Source: Ruegeria sp. ANG-S4 (lineage in GTDB: Bacteria; Pseudomonadota; Alphaproteobacteria; Rhodobacterales; Rhodobacteraceae). Taken from it: a DNA stretch of 64,000 nt. The stretch is from assembly GCF_000814005.1 (NCBI RefSeq), contig NZ_JWLK01000001.1, positions 1,054,001 to 1,118,000 on the forward strand, read 5' to 3'. Shown piece by piece: positions 32,220-41,270 of this stretch. The notes beneath the pieces were generated by a model. That model was not told where the DNA came from. It saw nothing but the letters and a program-made list of their open reading frames with translations, and did not search any database. The translations under genes and the position numbers were made by a program. The stretch's first letter is position 1, and each line of letters starts with the position of its first letter.

Positions 32220-32605
32220 AATTTACGAGCCATGTGCTGTTCATAAGGCGCCTTCTTTTATGGGTCACGCGATGACTGAGGCTTATCAGGTGACAGTTGC
32301 GAATGCTTGCGAGGAACGAGCTCATGGCGAAGACCCCAGCGAAACCCGTTCCTACGCTGGGACACATGCTACAATTAGTCTGAAGGCCATTGGATCATCG
32401 TAGCCGGCAGCATCGCGGCGACGAGTAACTTTTTATCATTACACTCTTGTCGTTCCTAGTCTGTGAAGAGTCAAGGACGCACGCTCGTCAAGAAGCGTGT
32501 GCTGCGGAATGGTCAATTTTTGAGACCGGCGAGTTATTTGGTGGTTAAGAGAATAACTTGAGAGGCAAAATTCACTTTGGGGCAATTTAGGTTGACAATT
32601 CATCT
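32220..32605. other. Gene-free stretch of about 390 bp
   Basis: Only short frames without ribosome binding sites occur. The last 100 bases are AT-rich and contain TTGAGAGGCAAAATTCAC and TTAGGTTGACAATTC segments that may be promoter for the P-loop gene. Confidence 0.45.
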
Positions 32606-33553
32606 GTGAAATCGCCGGATTTCTTGGGCAACAATCTTGGAGGTGGTGAACGCTCGCCGCTCCAGCCTAATTGCCGACACCGAACTAGGAGATTCGCAAT
32701 TTCTATCGACAGTTTTGCGGAAACCGAGATTGGAACACACCTGGCCGACGCTGCACGTCGCTGCCGCATGGTTTTCTTCACTGGATTACCAGCGTCTGGA
32801 AAGTCATTTCTGTTGCGCCAGCAGATATCCATTTCGGTCTCCTTGGGACGTGGCGTGCATATCATGCGTTGGGATACAGGGCTCGCGGCGTTTCAAACCG
32901 AAGATCTACTCGCTAGGTATCCAGATGTTTCGGATGGAACTCATCCGTTGATCCGAAAGGCAGCCGGATTGTGGGGCCGGAGAGCCCTGGCGCGATGGCT
33001 GGCAGAGAATACCGATCCCACAGACATGATTGTCGGTGAAGTCCCTATCATCGGAAACAGGTTTTCAGAGTTCATCCAGGCGCAGCCGGATCAGATTGAA
33101 CCAGCCTTAGCATCCGAGGAAACCACATTCATCTATCCCGTTCCTACAAAGAGCTTGCGTGCCAATCTCGAAGCTATTCGAAGATCTACGTTTGCGAACC
33201 CGAAACATCCTGATGAGGCCAGAGATGCGCCTCCATCGACAATGGAACTGGCTTGGCGTTTGACGTGTGCCAAGGCCGCAGAATTGGGTTTGATCTCTGA
33301 AGCGGACAGTCATTCTCCGTACGAGGAGATGATTTATGTGCGGTTTTTTGAGCACCTACTGCAACACCGAAACTCCATCAGAATTGGGGTCGATACGATT
33401 TATTCAAATGCCGGGTCAGCCCATGATCTAGAGGCGAGTATTTTAGAACTCAATGCAAGCCCGGATGAAGTACGGTGTGTAGTCGCAGAGGTAGAGGCTG
33501 CTTTTAATGTCGAGGAAGCTACCCGAGACGTTGAAAACTGGTATCGGGTATAG
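32606..33553 (+). CDS. Orphan P-loop NTPase/kinase-like protein
   Basis: The 315-residue frame contains a Walker A motif in VFFTGLPASGKSFLLRQ at about residues 56-72. MRWDTGLAAFQ follows, and DMIVGEVPIIGNRF near residue 140 could hold the Walker B acidic residue. The layout resembles small P-loop kinases or adenylyl-sulfate-kinase-like proteins rather than ABC ATPases. A Cys/Arg-rich N-terminus and a GTG start without Shine-Dalgarno site make the true start uncertain; an internal start is possible. No partner gene is adjacent. I do not recognise a named family. Confidence 0.6.
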   Translation: MKSPDFLGNNLGGGERSPLQPNCRHRTRRFAISIDSFAETEIGTHLADAARRCRMVFFTGLPASGKSFLLRQQISISVSLGRGVHIMRWDTGLAAFQTEDLLARYPDVSDGTHPLIRKAAGLWGRRALARWLAENTDPTDMIVGEVPIIGNRFSEFIQAQPDQIEPALASEETTFIYPVPTKSLRANLEAIRRSTFANPKHPDEARDAPPSTMELAWRLTCAKAAELGLISEADSHSPYEEMIYVRFFEHLLQHRNSIRIGVDTIYSNAGSAHDLEASILELNASPDEVRCVVAEVEAAFNVEEATRDVENWYRV

Positions 33554-33826
33554 CCTCGTGCAAGAGTTCGCTCTTTGGCGTCTTGGAATCTGCAAAGTCT
33601 AGTTGTGAATGTCCGCTTCGGGCTGCCTGTGGTCATCCACCCTCAACAGGCGAGTGACAGTATTGTCCGCATCTCGGAAGTCACCTTGCTTGGAATTGAA
33701 GGTCTGCTTTGGGCTGAAAAATACTACTAGGCCACAGCCGCAAATCGCAGGAATAAAGTTTGCCGCGATAGTCGTGGGTGTCTGAGTCTGGTGTCGACAC
33801 CCGCAAAGCGAAACTCGAAAAATCGT

Positions 33827-35728
33827 TCATTCGTTGGAATCAGGCACACCCAGTTTTCGCAGATCCTCTACCCACCGATTGAGATACGCCTCACTCTCGA
33901 ATGGCGCATTCATCGCCTCTTGGATAGTGAATTCGGGATTGGCCACTAGAAACTCATCGATAACGGTCTGCGCATCACTGGGAAGACCAAGGCGTAAAAG
34001 AATTGGCGCGTAGGTGCGTTTCAAGCCGTCGGGTATTTCGTTCATTTGTTCAACTGAAGTCTTGGCATCTTCATATTCCTTGGCGAAGTACTGAGCCCAA
34101 CCCAGATTCCAAAGATACCAGTCTTGGTGATGTGGGTTCAGCCGGATCGCCAGTTTCATGCGCTCAACCGCTTCAGGCGCCTTGCCGCCATAGACGAGCG
34201 GGTCAATGGAATCTGCCAGAACGGATGCCGAATTTGGATTCAGCGAAATGGCTTTGTCATAAAGCGAAGCAGCCCGCTCAAGGTTACCGCTCTGAGTAGT
34301 TGCATTGGCTAAGACCCAATGACCTTTGAAATTGAAGGGTTCCAGTTCAATGGCTTTTCGCGCCATCTCAAAGGCGCGCTCCAGTGATTCCTCGCGCGTT
34401 AAAGAGTTCGTCCACCCCCAACGATACCCGTTTATGTGTGCCCAAGCGTTTTCGACATACGCCCCGGCATAATTCGGATCGAGAGCAATTGCTTTTGCGC
34501 TTAGCACTTCTGCCTTGATGTTTCCTTCTTTCGTGAAGGTAAACCACTCCTCCTGCGCTCGTTTGCGCAATTCGTAAGCGCCAAGACTATCAGTAGGCTG
34601 ATGCTTAAGACGGCTGTACTCTGCCAGATCGATATTCGTAGAGAGAAGCGAAGCTATGGTTCGCGTTATCTCATCCTGTACTGAAAATATGTCCTGTAGG
34701 TCTCGGTCATAGCTGTCTGCCCAAATGTTCTGGCCCGTCGGCGCATCAATGAGTTGGGACGTCACGCGCAAACGCTCACCGGCAATTTGAACGCTCCCCT
34801 CAACAATGTAGCGAACACCCAATTCTTCTGACACTTTCTGTATATCTGCCGGAGCGTTCTTATATGAAAATGTCGAGTTTCGGGCGACTACGAAGAAGTC
34901 TGAAAAACGGGACAAGGCGGTCAAGATGTTCTCACTCAGTCCGTCGCTGAGGTAATCTTGGCTCGGGTCGTTGTTGAGATTGTCGAACGCCATGACCGCG
35001 ATGGAGGGTTTGCCAGACAGCGCGGCGGCTTGTTCATCCGTGTCCGGAGATTGCACCACGGACCAAGGTTGAAGCCATGCCGCGACTACTAACGCCAGGA
35101 CAATTGCGGTGCAACTAACCGTGATCAGACGATTTTTCGAAGGCTTGTTGGTAAGTGGCACGATAGGAGAAACGATGGCTTTTGCCTTTTCATCCATTGT
35201 AAGGCTGTAGATGTGAACGGGGTCGGAGATATTCTTGACCTCTCGCATCCCCAAATCTTCGATGGTGAGATCGAGCTTGGTATGAACCTGTTCGAAAACG
35301 CTAGCCGACATGTAAATGCCATCCGGGACAGCCAGGCTTTCAATGCGTGCGGCGACATTTACACCATCCCCGTGAATGTCATCCTGATCGACGACAATGT
35401 CGCCAACATTGAGACCGATCCGGTATCGTACCTGCGAACCTTGCGGCAGGTCCGCATTAGCGACGCCTACATAGTGTTGCATGTCCAATGCGCACCGAAC
35501 GGCCTCAACTGCACTTGCAAACTCAAGAAGCATGCCGTCGCCCATCAATTTGACGATGCGCCCATGTCGTGAAGCGACAATTGGTTCAAAAAACTGCTCG
35601 CGATGGGCTTTGACTCTTGCAAGCGTGCCGGCCTCGTCATTTCGAATAAGACGGCTATAGCCAACCACATCGGCGGCAAGTATCGCTGCTAGACGTCTTT
35701 CCAAAGACTGAACTCCCACAGTGGGCAC
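33827..35728 (-). CDS. Class III adenylate/guanylate cyclase with TolB-like and TPR regions
   Basis: A 633-residue protein. Residues 10-176 are the cyclase domain, with metal aspartates in AADVVGYSRL (Asp20) and MGDGMLLEF (Asp64) and the transition-state pair Asn124/Arg128 in GVNVAARIE. A single membrane helix at 201-220 precedes a TolB-like domain (KPSIAVMAFDNLNND, SDGLSENILTALSR) and then several TPR repeats up to the end. This layout is very frequent in Rhodobacteraceae and Rhizobiales, often in many paralogues. It makes cAMP (or cGMP) in response to an unknown periplasmic or protein signal. It is monocistronic. Confidence 0.9.
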   Translation of the reverse strand: MPTVGVQSLERRLAAILAADVVGYSRLIRNDEAGTLARVKAHREQFFEPIVASRHGRIVKLMGDGMLLEFASAVEAVRCALDMQHYVGVANADLPQGSQVRYRIGLNVGDIVVDQDDIHGDGVNVAARIESLAVPDGIYMSASVFEQVHTKLDLTIEDLGMREVKNISDPVHIYSLTMDEKAKAIVSPIVPLTNKPSKNRLITVSCTAIVLALVVAAWLQPWSVVQSPDTDEQAAALSGKPSIAVMAFDNLNNDPSQDYLSDGLSENILTALSRFSDFFVVARNSTFSYKNAPADIQKVSEELGVRYIVEGSVQIAGERLRVTSQLIDAPTGQNIWADSYDRDLQDIFSVQDEITRTIASLLSTNIDLAEYSRLKHQPTDSLGAYELRKRAQEEWFTFTKEGNIKAEVLSAKAIALDPNYAGAYVENAWAHINGYRWGWTNSLTREESLERAFEMARKAIELEPFNFKGHWVLANATTQSGNLERAASLYDKAISLNPNSASVLADSIDPLVYGGKAPEAVERMKLAIRLNPHHQDWYLWNLGWAQYFAKEYEDAKTSVEQMNEIPDGLKRTYAPILLRLGLPSDAQTVIDEFLVANPEFTIQEAMNAPFESEAYLNRWVEDLRKLGVPDSNE

Positions 35729-36128
35729 TACGCTAAACGCAAAATTGCTTCTAGGCCAGATGCGCTAGCCGAACACACATTTCCAAAAAGAGCGATTGTT
35801 AAATCTTGATAAGGCATCAGCCTTGAAGCTGTGCCTGACTGCGAAGTGCAGTAGTTCATTAAATGTCAGCTTGGGGCTGCGACCAGCCAAACATGCAAGC
35901 CGCAGTGGGTGGCCGCTTCGAGCCCAATGTTGCCGATGCTGCGCGTCGAAAGAATGTCTGCAATAGTGATGGGATCATCTGATCCGATAATTCCGGTAGG
36001 AAACGCCATGAACTTTGTGAAACCGCTTACTCTTGTGAAAGACATCGAGAAGTCCAAGTGCTTCCAGCCTGCCTTAGTCGTATCTGCCAGCTTCTCGATG
36101 TCTTATGTCCCGGGATAAGTTTGCCGCG
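35729..36128. other. Gene-free stretch of about 400 bp
   Basis: A degenerate copy of the dispersed repeat may lie at 35830-35900 (ATGTCAGCTTGGGGCTGCGACC). The frames on either strand at 35866-36118 lack ribosome binding sites and family features. Confidence 0.4.
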
Positions 36129-36584
36129 ATGAAGTCGCTCAAAATCCGACAGGCAACAGTTGCCGATGTAATTCCGCTCAGTGAGTTGATCCGACGCACA
36201 ATTCGCGTTTCGAATTCCAAGGACTACGATCAAAAGTCAATCGACAGGCTGTGCACGATTTTTGAGCCGGAGCCGGTCACCAAAAGAATTGAAAACGAGT
36301 TAATTCTTCTTTGCTTCATGGGCACCGAACTCGTTGGAACGGTGGGTCTGAGAGATGACTATCTGCGTTCGATGTTTGTGGACCCTGAGTATCAGGGGCG
36401 AGGGTTGGGCAAAATGCTGGACGTAAGAATAGAAGAGGAGGCGCGACAAAGGGCAATCCCCGAAATGATGCTTCATTCCTCATTGACCGCGCGAGAATTC
36501 TATTTGGCCCTCGGCTATGAATTTGTGGAATTCCAAACGTACCCGGAGGGACCGTTCGTTTTGATGAGAAAGCCGCTCTTATAG
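36129..36584 (+). CDS. GNAT family N-acetyltransferase
   Basis: About 151 residues from ATG 36129 (an ATG at 36105 is possible). The family pattern is complete: IRQATVADVIPLSELI at the start, LVGTVGLRDDYLRSMFVDPEYQGRGLGKML with the acetyl-CoA Q/RxxGxG loop, and SLTAREFYLALGYEF towards the end. The group acetylates small amines, amino acids or protein N-termini; the substrate is unknown. No good ribosome binding site is seen. No operon partner is present. Confidence 0.8.
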   Translation: MKSLKIRQATVADVIPLSELIRRTIRVSNSKDYDQKSIDRLCTIFEPEPVTKRIENELILLCFMGTELVGTVGLRDDYLRSMFVDPEYQGRGLGKMLDVRIEEEARQRAIPEMMLHSSLTAREFYLALGYEFVEFQTYPEGPFVLMRKPLL

Positions 36585-37242
36585 CAACTTGCTGGAAACA
36601 AAATGAAGGCAAGAAGCGCGGTCGTCAAACAGCTAAATAAGCCCCTGAGAAAGACTTTGCAGTACGAAAAGTTGGCACAAAGTTTGCCCGATGTATCGCG
36701 ACCCCCCATTTGAATCATCAGCATAGAGCAGACATTTGTTTCCGCGATTCCGACGGCTGTTTTGTCCCGTGTCTTACCAGTTCATGCGACGCGCAGTGAA
36801 GATCGATCTATCCCTGACCGGCCCTTGGCGCAGATCGCGGCGAAGGTGTCCGGAGAGCCCAAAGTTCCAAATGCTGCACCCTATATAGATAGCTGCGAAG
36901 CGCGATTTGCTGACATTCGCATGTGTAAGACATGTGTAAGAATGGTCGAAAACTGCCGTTGTCTGCCTCGCCTTGCTGCTGCTGCGCGGCCTTTCAAATC
37001 CATCTTTCGCACCACCTGCACGACATAGTCGGCGACAGAAGATAATGCCCCAGACTAATCCGCCCTTTTCATACGCCGCTATTGCCCATCCGTTCTCGTG
37101 CCATAGCCAAGCTAGCGACATCGGGCGTTCACCATCTGTGCTCTTTTCGCGCAGAATGGAATTGCCGCGCCAATCAAAAACCACGCTGCGCTTGATCGAT
37201 GCGGCACGGCCTATTCTCCCGCGAAAATCTGCGCGGTCACAT
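36585..37242. other. Gene-free stretch of about 660 bp
   Basis: A repeat-like block (GACGGCTGTTTTGTCCCG) is at about 36750. An 11-bp unit CATGTGTAAGA is repeated in tandem at 36920-36941. A 162-codon frame on the minus strand (36774-37262) has no ribosome binding site or recognisable domain and may be a decayed gene. Confidence 0.4.
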
Positions 37243-37842
37243 TCAAAGAACTTGGCCGCCATAGATCTCTGCGAGGTTCTCGGCGCTGCCTTCCATGAAC
37301 ATTGGCATCATTTTCGACATCATCCAGCCCTGCATACTCGTGGTTTCAAAGTACCGCCGCATGTGCATGATTGAGCCGCCTTCAGTCGGTGTCACGATCA
37401 CGACCCCCCGGTGGCCTTCAAAAGCATCAGGTGCCCAGAGTGGCTTCGCGACCATGGAAGACTCTGGGTCTAGGTGCACGATTTCGTCTGTTTCGCCTTC
37501 CTTGTAAGAGACAAGCGAACCGACCCCAAAATCACCAGCTTCCCTGGCTGAATTGTCAATCACAACATTCTCTGGTGGTGGGGACACCCACTCCCCGTAG
37601 TTTTCGAACGCAGCGACGATCACCATCGCATCGGACGGTGTCATCGGCAGGAACACCTTGACCTCAGCACCGAGCGGTTTGTCGGTGAAATCCCGGACAT
37701 CCAAATCCCCAAACGCATGCGTTTCGGGCGACAGGCCAACATTCGGGTCGCTCCTCAAAGTGGAACTGAAAGTGAGGAATCCGAACCCGGCGACGATTGC
37801 GACCACGACCAAGCCGCCGACGATTTTGAGTAACTTTTTCAT
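37243..37842 (-). CDS. Membrane-anchored SRPBCC-like protein
   Basis: From ATG 37842, which GGAGAGCAAG precedes, this 199-residue product begins with one membrane helix (MKKLLKIVGGLVVVAIVAGFGFLTF). The rest is a periplasmic domain in the SRPBCC/START-like style: LGAEVKVFLPMTPSDAMVIVAAFENYGEWVSPP, GVGSLVSYKEGETDEIV and TEGGSIMHMRRYFETTSMQGWMMSKMMPMFMEG. Such folds bind hydrophobic ligands. It is the last of three minus-strand genes (AhpD-like, SRPBCC, anchored SRPBCC) facing the DsbD-like gene. A Met-rich C-terminal segment could bind copper, but this is only a guess. Confidence 0.65.
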   Translation of the reverse strand: MKKLLKIVGGLVVVAIVAGFGFLTFSSTLRSDPNVGLSPETHAFGDLDVRDFTDKPLGAEVKVFLPMTPSDAMVIVAAFENYGEWVSPPPENVVIDNSAREAGDFGVGSLVSYKEGETDEIVHLDPESSMVAKPLWAPDAFEGHRGVVIVTPTEGGSIMHMRRYFETTSMQGWMMSKMMPMFMEGSAENLAEIYGGQVL

Positions 37843-37902
37843 CTTGCTCTCCAACGTGAGCATGGCGACGACCCGCCACGCCCTATATTTGGTTTCATTA
37901 TA

Positions 37903-38406
37903 TTACGCGGGCACAGCACCAGCAGCCGACGGGGAGCTGTGTTTGATGCCTTTGCTGTCGATCTTGCCGCCGGTCTTGAGGTGGTGCTCAAGGCTCTCCA
38001 GCATCAGCGACACGCGCTTTTTCATCATCGGCTTCATCATGAGATTTCCCATAATCGCGCCGAGAGGGCCCATGCCGATTTCGATGTCCATCTCCACGAT
38101 GACGTCGGTGCCGTTGCCACTTGGGCTCAGGCGGATGACGGACTTGCCGCCCTTCATGGGTTTGGGGGTCTCGCTCAGCGTCATGTGAATGGCGCGACCG
38201 TCCTCGATCTTGGTGATTGTCTCAACGATGGACGTCTTGTCGACGAACTCGCAGCGGCGCTTGGCGCCCACGCCCTCATTGTTCTGGCTGAGCAGCGGGG
38301 AACGGACGACCCACGGCTGAAAGCGCCAGATGCCGCCCCAGTCATTGAAGGCTGCCCAGATGTCTTCGGCCGACGCATTCACGCGTTTTGTCATTTCTGC
38401 ATGCAT
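37903..38406 (-). CDS. SRPBCC family protein
   Basis: This 167-residue cytosolic SRPBCC protein starts MTKRVNASAEDIWAAFNDWGGIWRFQPWV, the typical first strand and lid of polyketide-cyclase/dehydrase type folds, and contains GAKRRCEFVD and IEIGMGPLGAIMGNLMMKPMMKKRV, the amphipathic last helix. The Met-rich last helix resembles that of the anchored neighbour. These folds bind lipids or aromatics or act as cyclases; no catalytic residues are obvious. It is transcribed between the AhpD-like gene (47 bp upstream) and the anchored SRPBCC gene (60 bp downstream). Confidence 0.75.
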   Translation of the reverse strand: MHAEMTKRVNASAEDIWAAFNDWGGIWRFQPWVVRSPLLSQNNEGVGAKRRCEFVDKTSIVETITKIEDGRAIHMTLSETPKPMKGGKSVIRLSPSGNGTDVIVEMDIEIGMGPLGAIMGNLMMKPMMKKRVSLMLESLEHHLKTGGKIDSKGIKHSSPSAAGAVPA

Positions 38407-38453
38407 AGTTCTGTTCCTTCTAGGTTTGAGGGTAAGCTGCGCGCGACACGCGC

Positions 38454-39047
38454 TTAGGCAGTAGCTTCCGCGAGATCGTCACTGGGCAAGGCATAGGCCG
38501 ACATCGCGGCATCGACCTCAGTTCCGACCAAGTGGTTGGTGTAATTGGAGAAAGTCTTGCACGCGATCGCGAGGATCACCCCAAAGACGTGCTGATTGGT
38601 AAAACCGGCAGCGAGAAAGCGGTCGACATCGCCTTTCCCGACCGACCCTCGCAAGAGTGTCATCCTGCGGGTGAACTCGGACAAGGCACCAAGCCGGTCG
38701 TCTGCAGGCGTGTCGCCCTTGCGCAGCGCCTCTAGCGCGTCCTTCGGAACGCCAGACATCACGTCCGCCAGCATGGAATGCGCGGCGGTACAGTAGTGGC
38801 AATCGTTTGCCTGACTGATTGTGAGGAAGACCGTCTCCTGCTCGGCAGGCGTAAAACCTGCCGTTTCACGGAATGCTGCATAACTTGCGGAGTACTGCTT
38901 CAGAACGGCGGGCAGGTTCGCCATGGCCGCGTACATGTTCGGGACAAAGCCAAGCTGGTCGCGGGCACCAGCAAGGATACCCGCTGCGGCGCCTTCTGCG
39001 GTGTCGGGCGTCTTGAGCTCAACTGAGATGAGTGGTGGCTTGGGCAT
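38454..39047 (-). CDS. Carboxymuconolactone decarboxylase/AhpD-like protein
   Basis: The 197-residue protein has the AhpD signature EQETVFLTISQANDCHYCTAAHSML with the redox CxxC (Cys-His-Tyr-Cys) and the following His that relays protons, then VFGVILAIACKTFSNYTNHLV near the end. Members of this group are peroxidase-like thiol enzymes or uncharacterised alkylhydroperoxidase homologues, not decarboxylases. It is the first gene of a three-gene unit with two SRPBCC proteins and is divergent from the DsbD-like gene, so redox or peroxide stress may be the theme of the locus. Confidence 0.85.
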   Translation of the reverse strand: MPKPPLISVELKTPDTAEGAAAGILAGARDQLGFVPNMYAAMANLPAVLKQYSASYAAFRETAGFTPAEQETVFLTISQANDCHYCTAAHSMLADVMSGVPKDALEALRKGDTPADDRLGALSEFTRRMTLLRGSVGKGDVDRFLAAGFTNQHVFGVILAIACKTFSNYTNHLVGTEVDAAMSAYALPSDDLAEATA

Positions 39048-39206
39048 ATCGCGAAATCCTCCGGGGCTTGATGCTGCGAATGTGACGTCACGACTTCTCC
39101 CTTGCCACGTTCAATTTCGCACCGGACAGTTCCAATAATGGTACGTGCTGGTCTGAAATTGGTCCGTTAGGATGACGGCGTTTGCCTCAAAAACAGGACT
39201 CGTCCG

Positions 39207-41270
39207 ATGCGGTTTTTCAGATCGTTTGCAGTTGTGATTGCTCTCCTTTCGGGGCTGTCCGCACATGCGGATGAAGGATGGACGGACCTGGATTTGTCGA
39301 GCGCGCGGCTGATCGCGGCGCAAACGGCAGCACCAGCAGATGGTTCGCTTCAGGTCGGCATCGACATTCGGCTCAAGGATGGCTGGAAAACCTATTGGAG
39401 AACCCCAGGCGACGCAGGGTACCCGGTCACGGTGGATTGGTTGGGTTCGGACAACGCCGAACCATCCCAAATGCAATGGCCCGCACCGCATCGTTTTTCG
39501 CTGTTCGATCTCGACACCTTTGGATATGGCGAACGCATCGTCTTTCCGGTGAATGTGAATATCCCGGACCCGACACAGCCTGTTCTGTTAAACGCGGTGG
39601 TCGACTATTTGCTTTGCAAGGAAATCTGCGTCCCGCAAGTCGCCACAGTCTCTCTCACACTCGATCCCGGCACGCCGTCTGCTGGCCTGGATGCCCAGTT
39701 AATTGACCTCTACCAATCCCAGGTTCCCGGCGATGGTTCTCAATCCGGGTTGTTTCTGGACGAAGTCACCCTCTCAGACACTGGTAAAAGCATCGCAGTG
39801 CGCGTCACCTCCGTTTTCCCGCTGACCGCTCCAGACGTAATCGTGGAGGGACCGGAGGACGTCCTGTTTTCCCGCCCTACCGTTGATCTGCAAGAGGATG
39901 GGTTGGGCTTCACCGCGACGCTGGACGCCGAGACGTTGGAAGGCACGCCCGCCGACCTTTCGGGGAAAGACCTGACTCTCACCATTGTGGATGGCACGCG
40001 CGGCCTCGAAGCTCAGCTGGACACCGCAGCGCTCACCCAGGCAGCGGTCGGCATCTCTGTCTCTGCGTTTTTGGGCTTCGTCGGGATCGCCTTTGTTGGC
40101 GGCATGATCCTGAACCTGATGCCATGCGTCTTGCCTGTGCTGTCAATCAAGTTGCTCTCGGTCGTCTCTCACGGCGGACACAGCCCAGCCCGGGTCCGCC
40201 TGTCGTTCCTGGCGTCTGCTATGGGCATCCTGGCGTCCTTTTGGGTCCTAGCACTTGGCGCCGTCGCCCTGCGTTCGGTGGGCGTCGCAGTGGGATGGGG
40301 CATTCAGTTCCAGAACCCTTACTTCCTTGTCTTCATGGCCATCGTGGTCACGGTATTCGCCTACAATCTACTGGGCATGTTTGAAATTCCGCTGCCACAA
40401 TGGATGTCCGGGACCGCGCAGATTGGCAACTCAGACACGCTCAAGGGTCACTTCCTGACCGGCGTCTTCGCGACGCTGCTCGCCACACCGTGTTCCGCGC
40501 CTTTCGTTGGAACAGCAATCGGGTTCGCGCTGTCATCGGGCACGTTCGAAATACTTACCATCTTTACCGCGCTCGGTCTCGGCCTTGCGGCGCCCTTCCT
40601 GCTTGTCGCTGTGTTCCCCCGGCTCGCGACGTCGATGCCGAAGCCCGGCAAGTGGATGCTCACAATGAAGAAGGTGCTTGGGCTTGCCCTTGCCGCAACA
40701 ACCGTGTGGCTCCTCTTTGTCATCGCTGGCGTTTCCGGGCAGACCCTTGCCATCGTCGTATTGGTCGGCCTTCTTGCCATAGGTGCGGCGCTTTGGGCAG
40801 GTCGGTCAGTCGAGGGCCGGGGCGGCGCCATCGGTGCGACGCTTGCCATTGTCGCACTGGCCCTGATGTTCAGCCCCAGCGTGATCACTTCGTCGCAGAC
40901 CGGTGCCTCCTCTGTGGCGACAGCCAATTTCGGAGTCTTCTCCATCGCTGAGCGAAACCGCCTCGTCTCGGCGGGCGAGGTTGTCTTCGTTGATGTGACA
41001 GCGGATTGGTGTATCACGTGCCAAGTCAACAAACGCGTCGCCCTCAGCGACGGTGACGTACGCGCAGCGCTGGAAGCGGTGGGCGTCGCCCCCTTGCAGG
41101 CCGACTGGACACAGCGCGATGATAGTATTCTGTCGTACCTGACGAGCCACAGCCGCTACGGCATTCCGTTCAATGTAGTCTACGGGCCCGGCGCGCCGGC
41201 CGGGATCGTGCTGCCTGAGCTTTTGACACGCGGAGCCGTCCTAGACGCCCTTCGCGAGGCGCAAGGTTAA
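39207..41270 (+). CDS. DsbD/ScsB-type thiol:disulfide reductase
   Basis: The 687-residue protein has a signal peptide ending near AHADEGW. An N-terminal periplasmic domain carries Cys137 and Cys141 in YLLCKEICVPQ. An eight-helix CcdA-type membrane core (about 280-560) has NLMPCVLPVLSIKLL and TPCSAPFVGTA with the transfer cysteines. A C-terminal thioredoxin domain has VTADWCITCQVNKRVAL at about residue 600. It passes electrons from cytosolic thioredoxin to periplasmic partners. The N-terminal domain is of the ScsB (copper sensitivity) sort rather than classic DsbD. Its probable client is the DsbA-like fusion at 43407. It ends in a 4-bp overlap with the convergent LysR gene. Confidence 0.9.
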   Translation: MRFFRSFAVVIALLSGLSAHADEGWTDLDLSSARLIAAQTAAPADGSLQVGIDIRLKDGWKTYWRTPGDAGYPVTVDWLGSDNAEPSQMQWPAPHRFSLFDLDTFGYGERIVFPVNVNIPDPTQPVLLNAVVDYLLCKEICVPQVATVSLTLDPGTPSAGLDAQLIDLYQSQVPGDGSQSGLFLDEVTLSDTGKSIAVRVTSVFPLTAPDVIVEGPEDVLFSRPTVDLQEDGLGFTATLDAETLEGTPADLSGKDLTLTIVDGTRGLEAQLDTAALTQAAVGISVSAFLGFVGIAFVGGMILNLMPCVLPVLSIKLLSVVSHGGHSPARVRLSFLASAMGILASFWVLALGAVALRSVGVAVGWGIQFQNPYFLVFMAIVVTVFAYNLLGMFEIPLPQWMSGTAQIGNSDTLKGHFLTGVFATLLATPCSAPFVGTAIGFALSSGTFEILTIFTALGLGLAAPFLLVAVFPRLATSMPKPGKWMLTMKKVLGLALAATTVWLLFVIAGVSGQTLAIVVLVGLLAIGAALWAGRSVEGRGGAIGATLAIVALALMFSPSVITSSQTGASSVATANFGVFSIAERNRLVSAGEVVFVDVTADWCITCQVNKRVALSDGDVRAALEAVGVAPLQADWTQRDDSILSYLTSHSRYGIPFNVVYGPGAPAGIVLPELLTRGAVLDALREAQG

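Noticed and set aside
36920-36941. Tandem 11-bp repeat as a possible CRISPR or phase-variable tract
   Set aside because: Only two units and no spacers; no cas genes in the window.
36774-37262. 162-codon open frame on the minus strand
   Set aside because: Starts inside the stop region of the SRPBCC gene, has no initiation site and reads like non-coding sequence; kept only as a possible relic.
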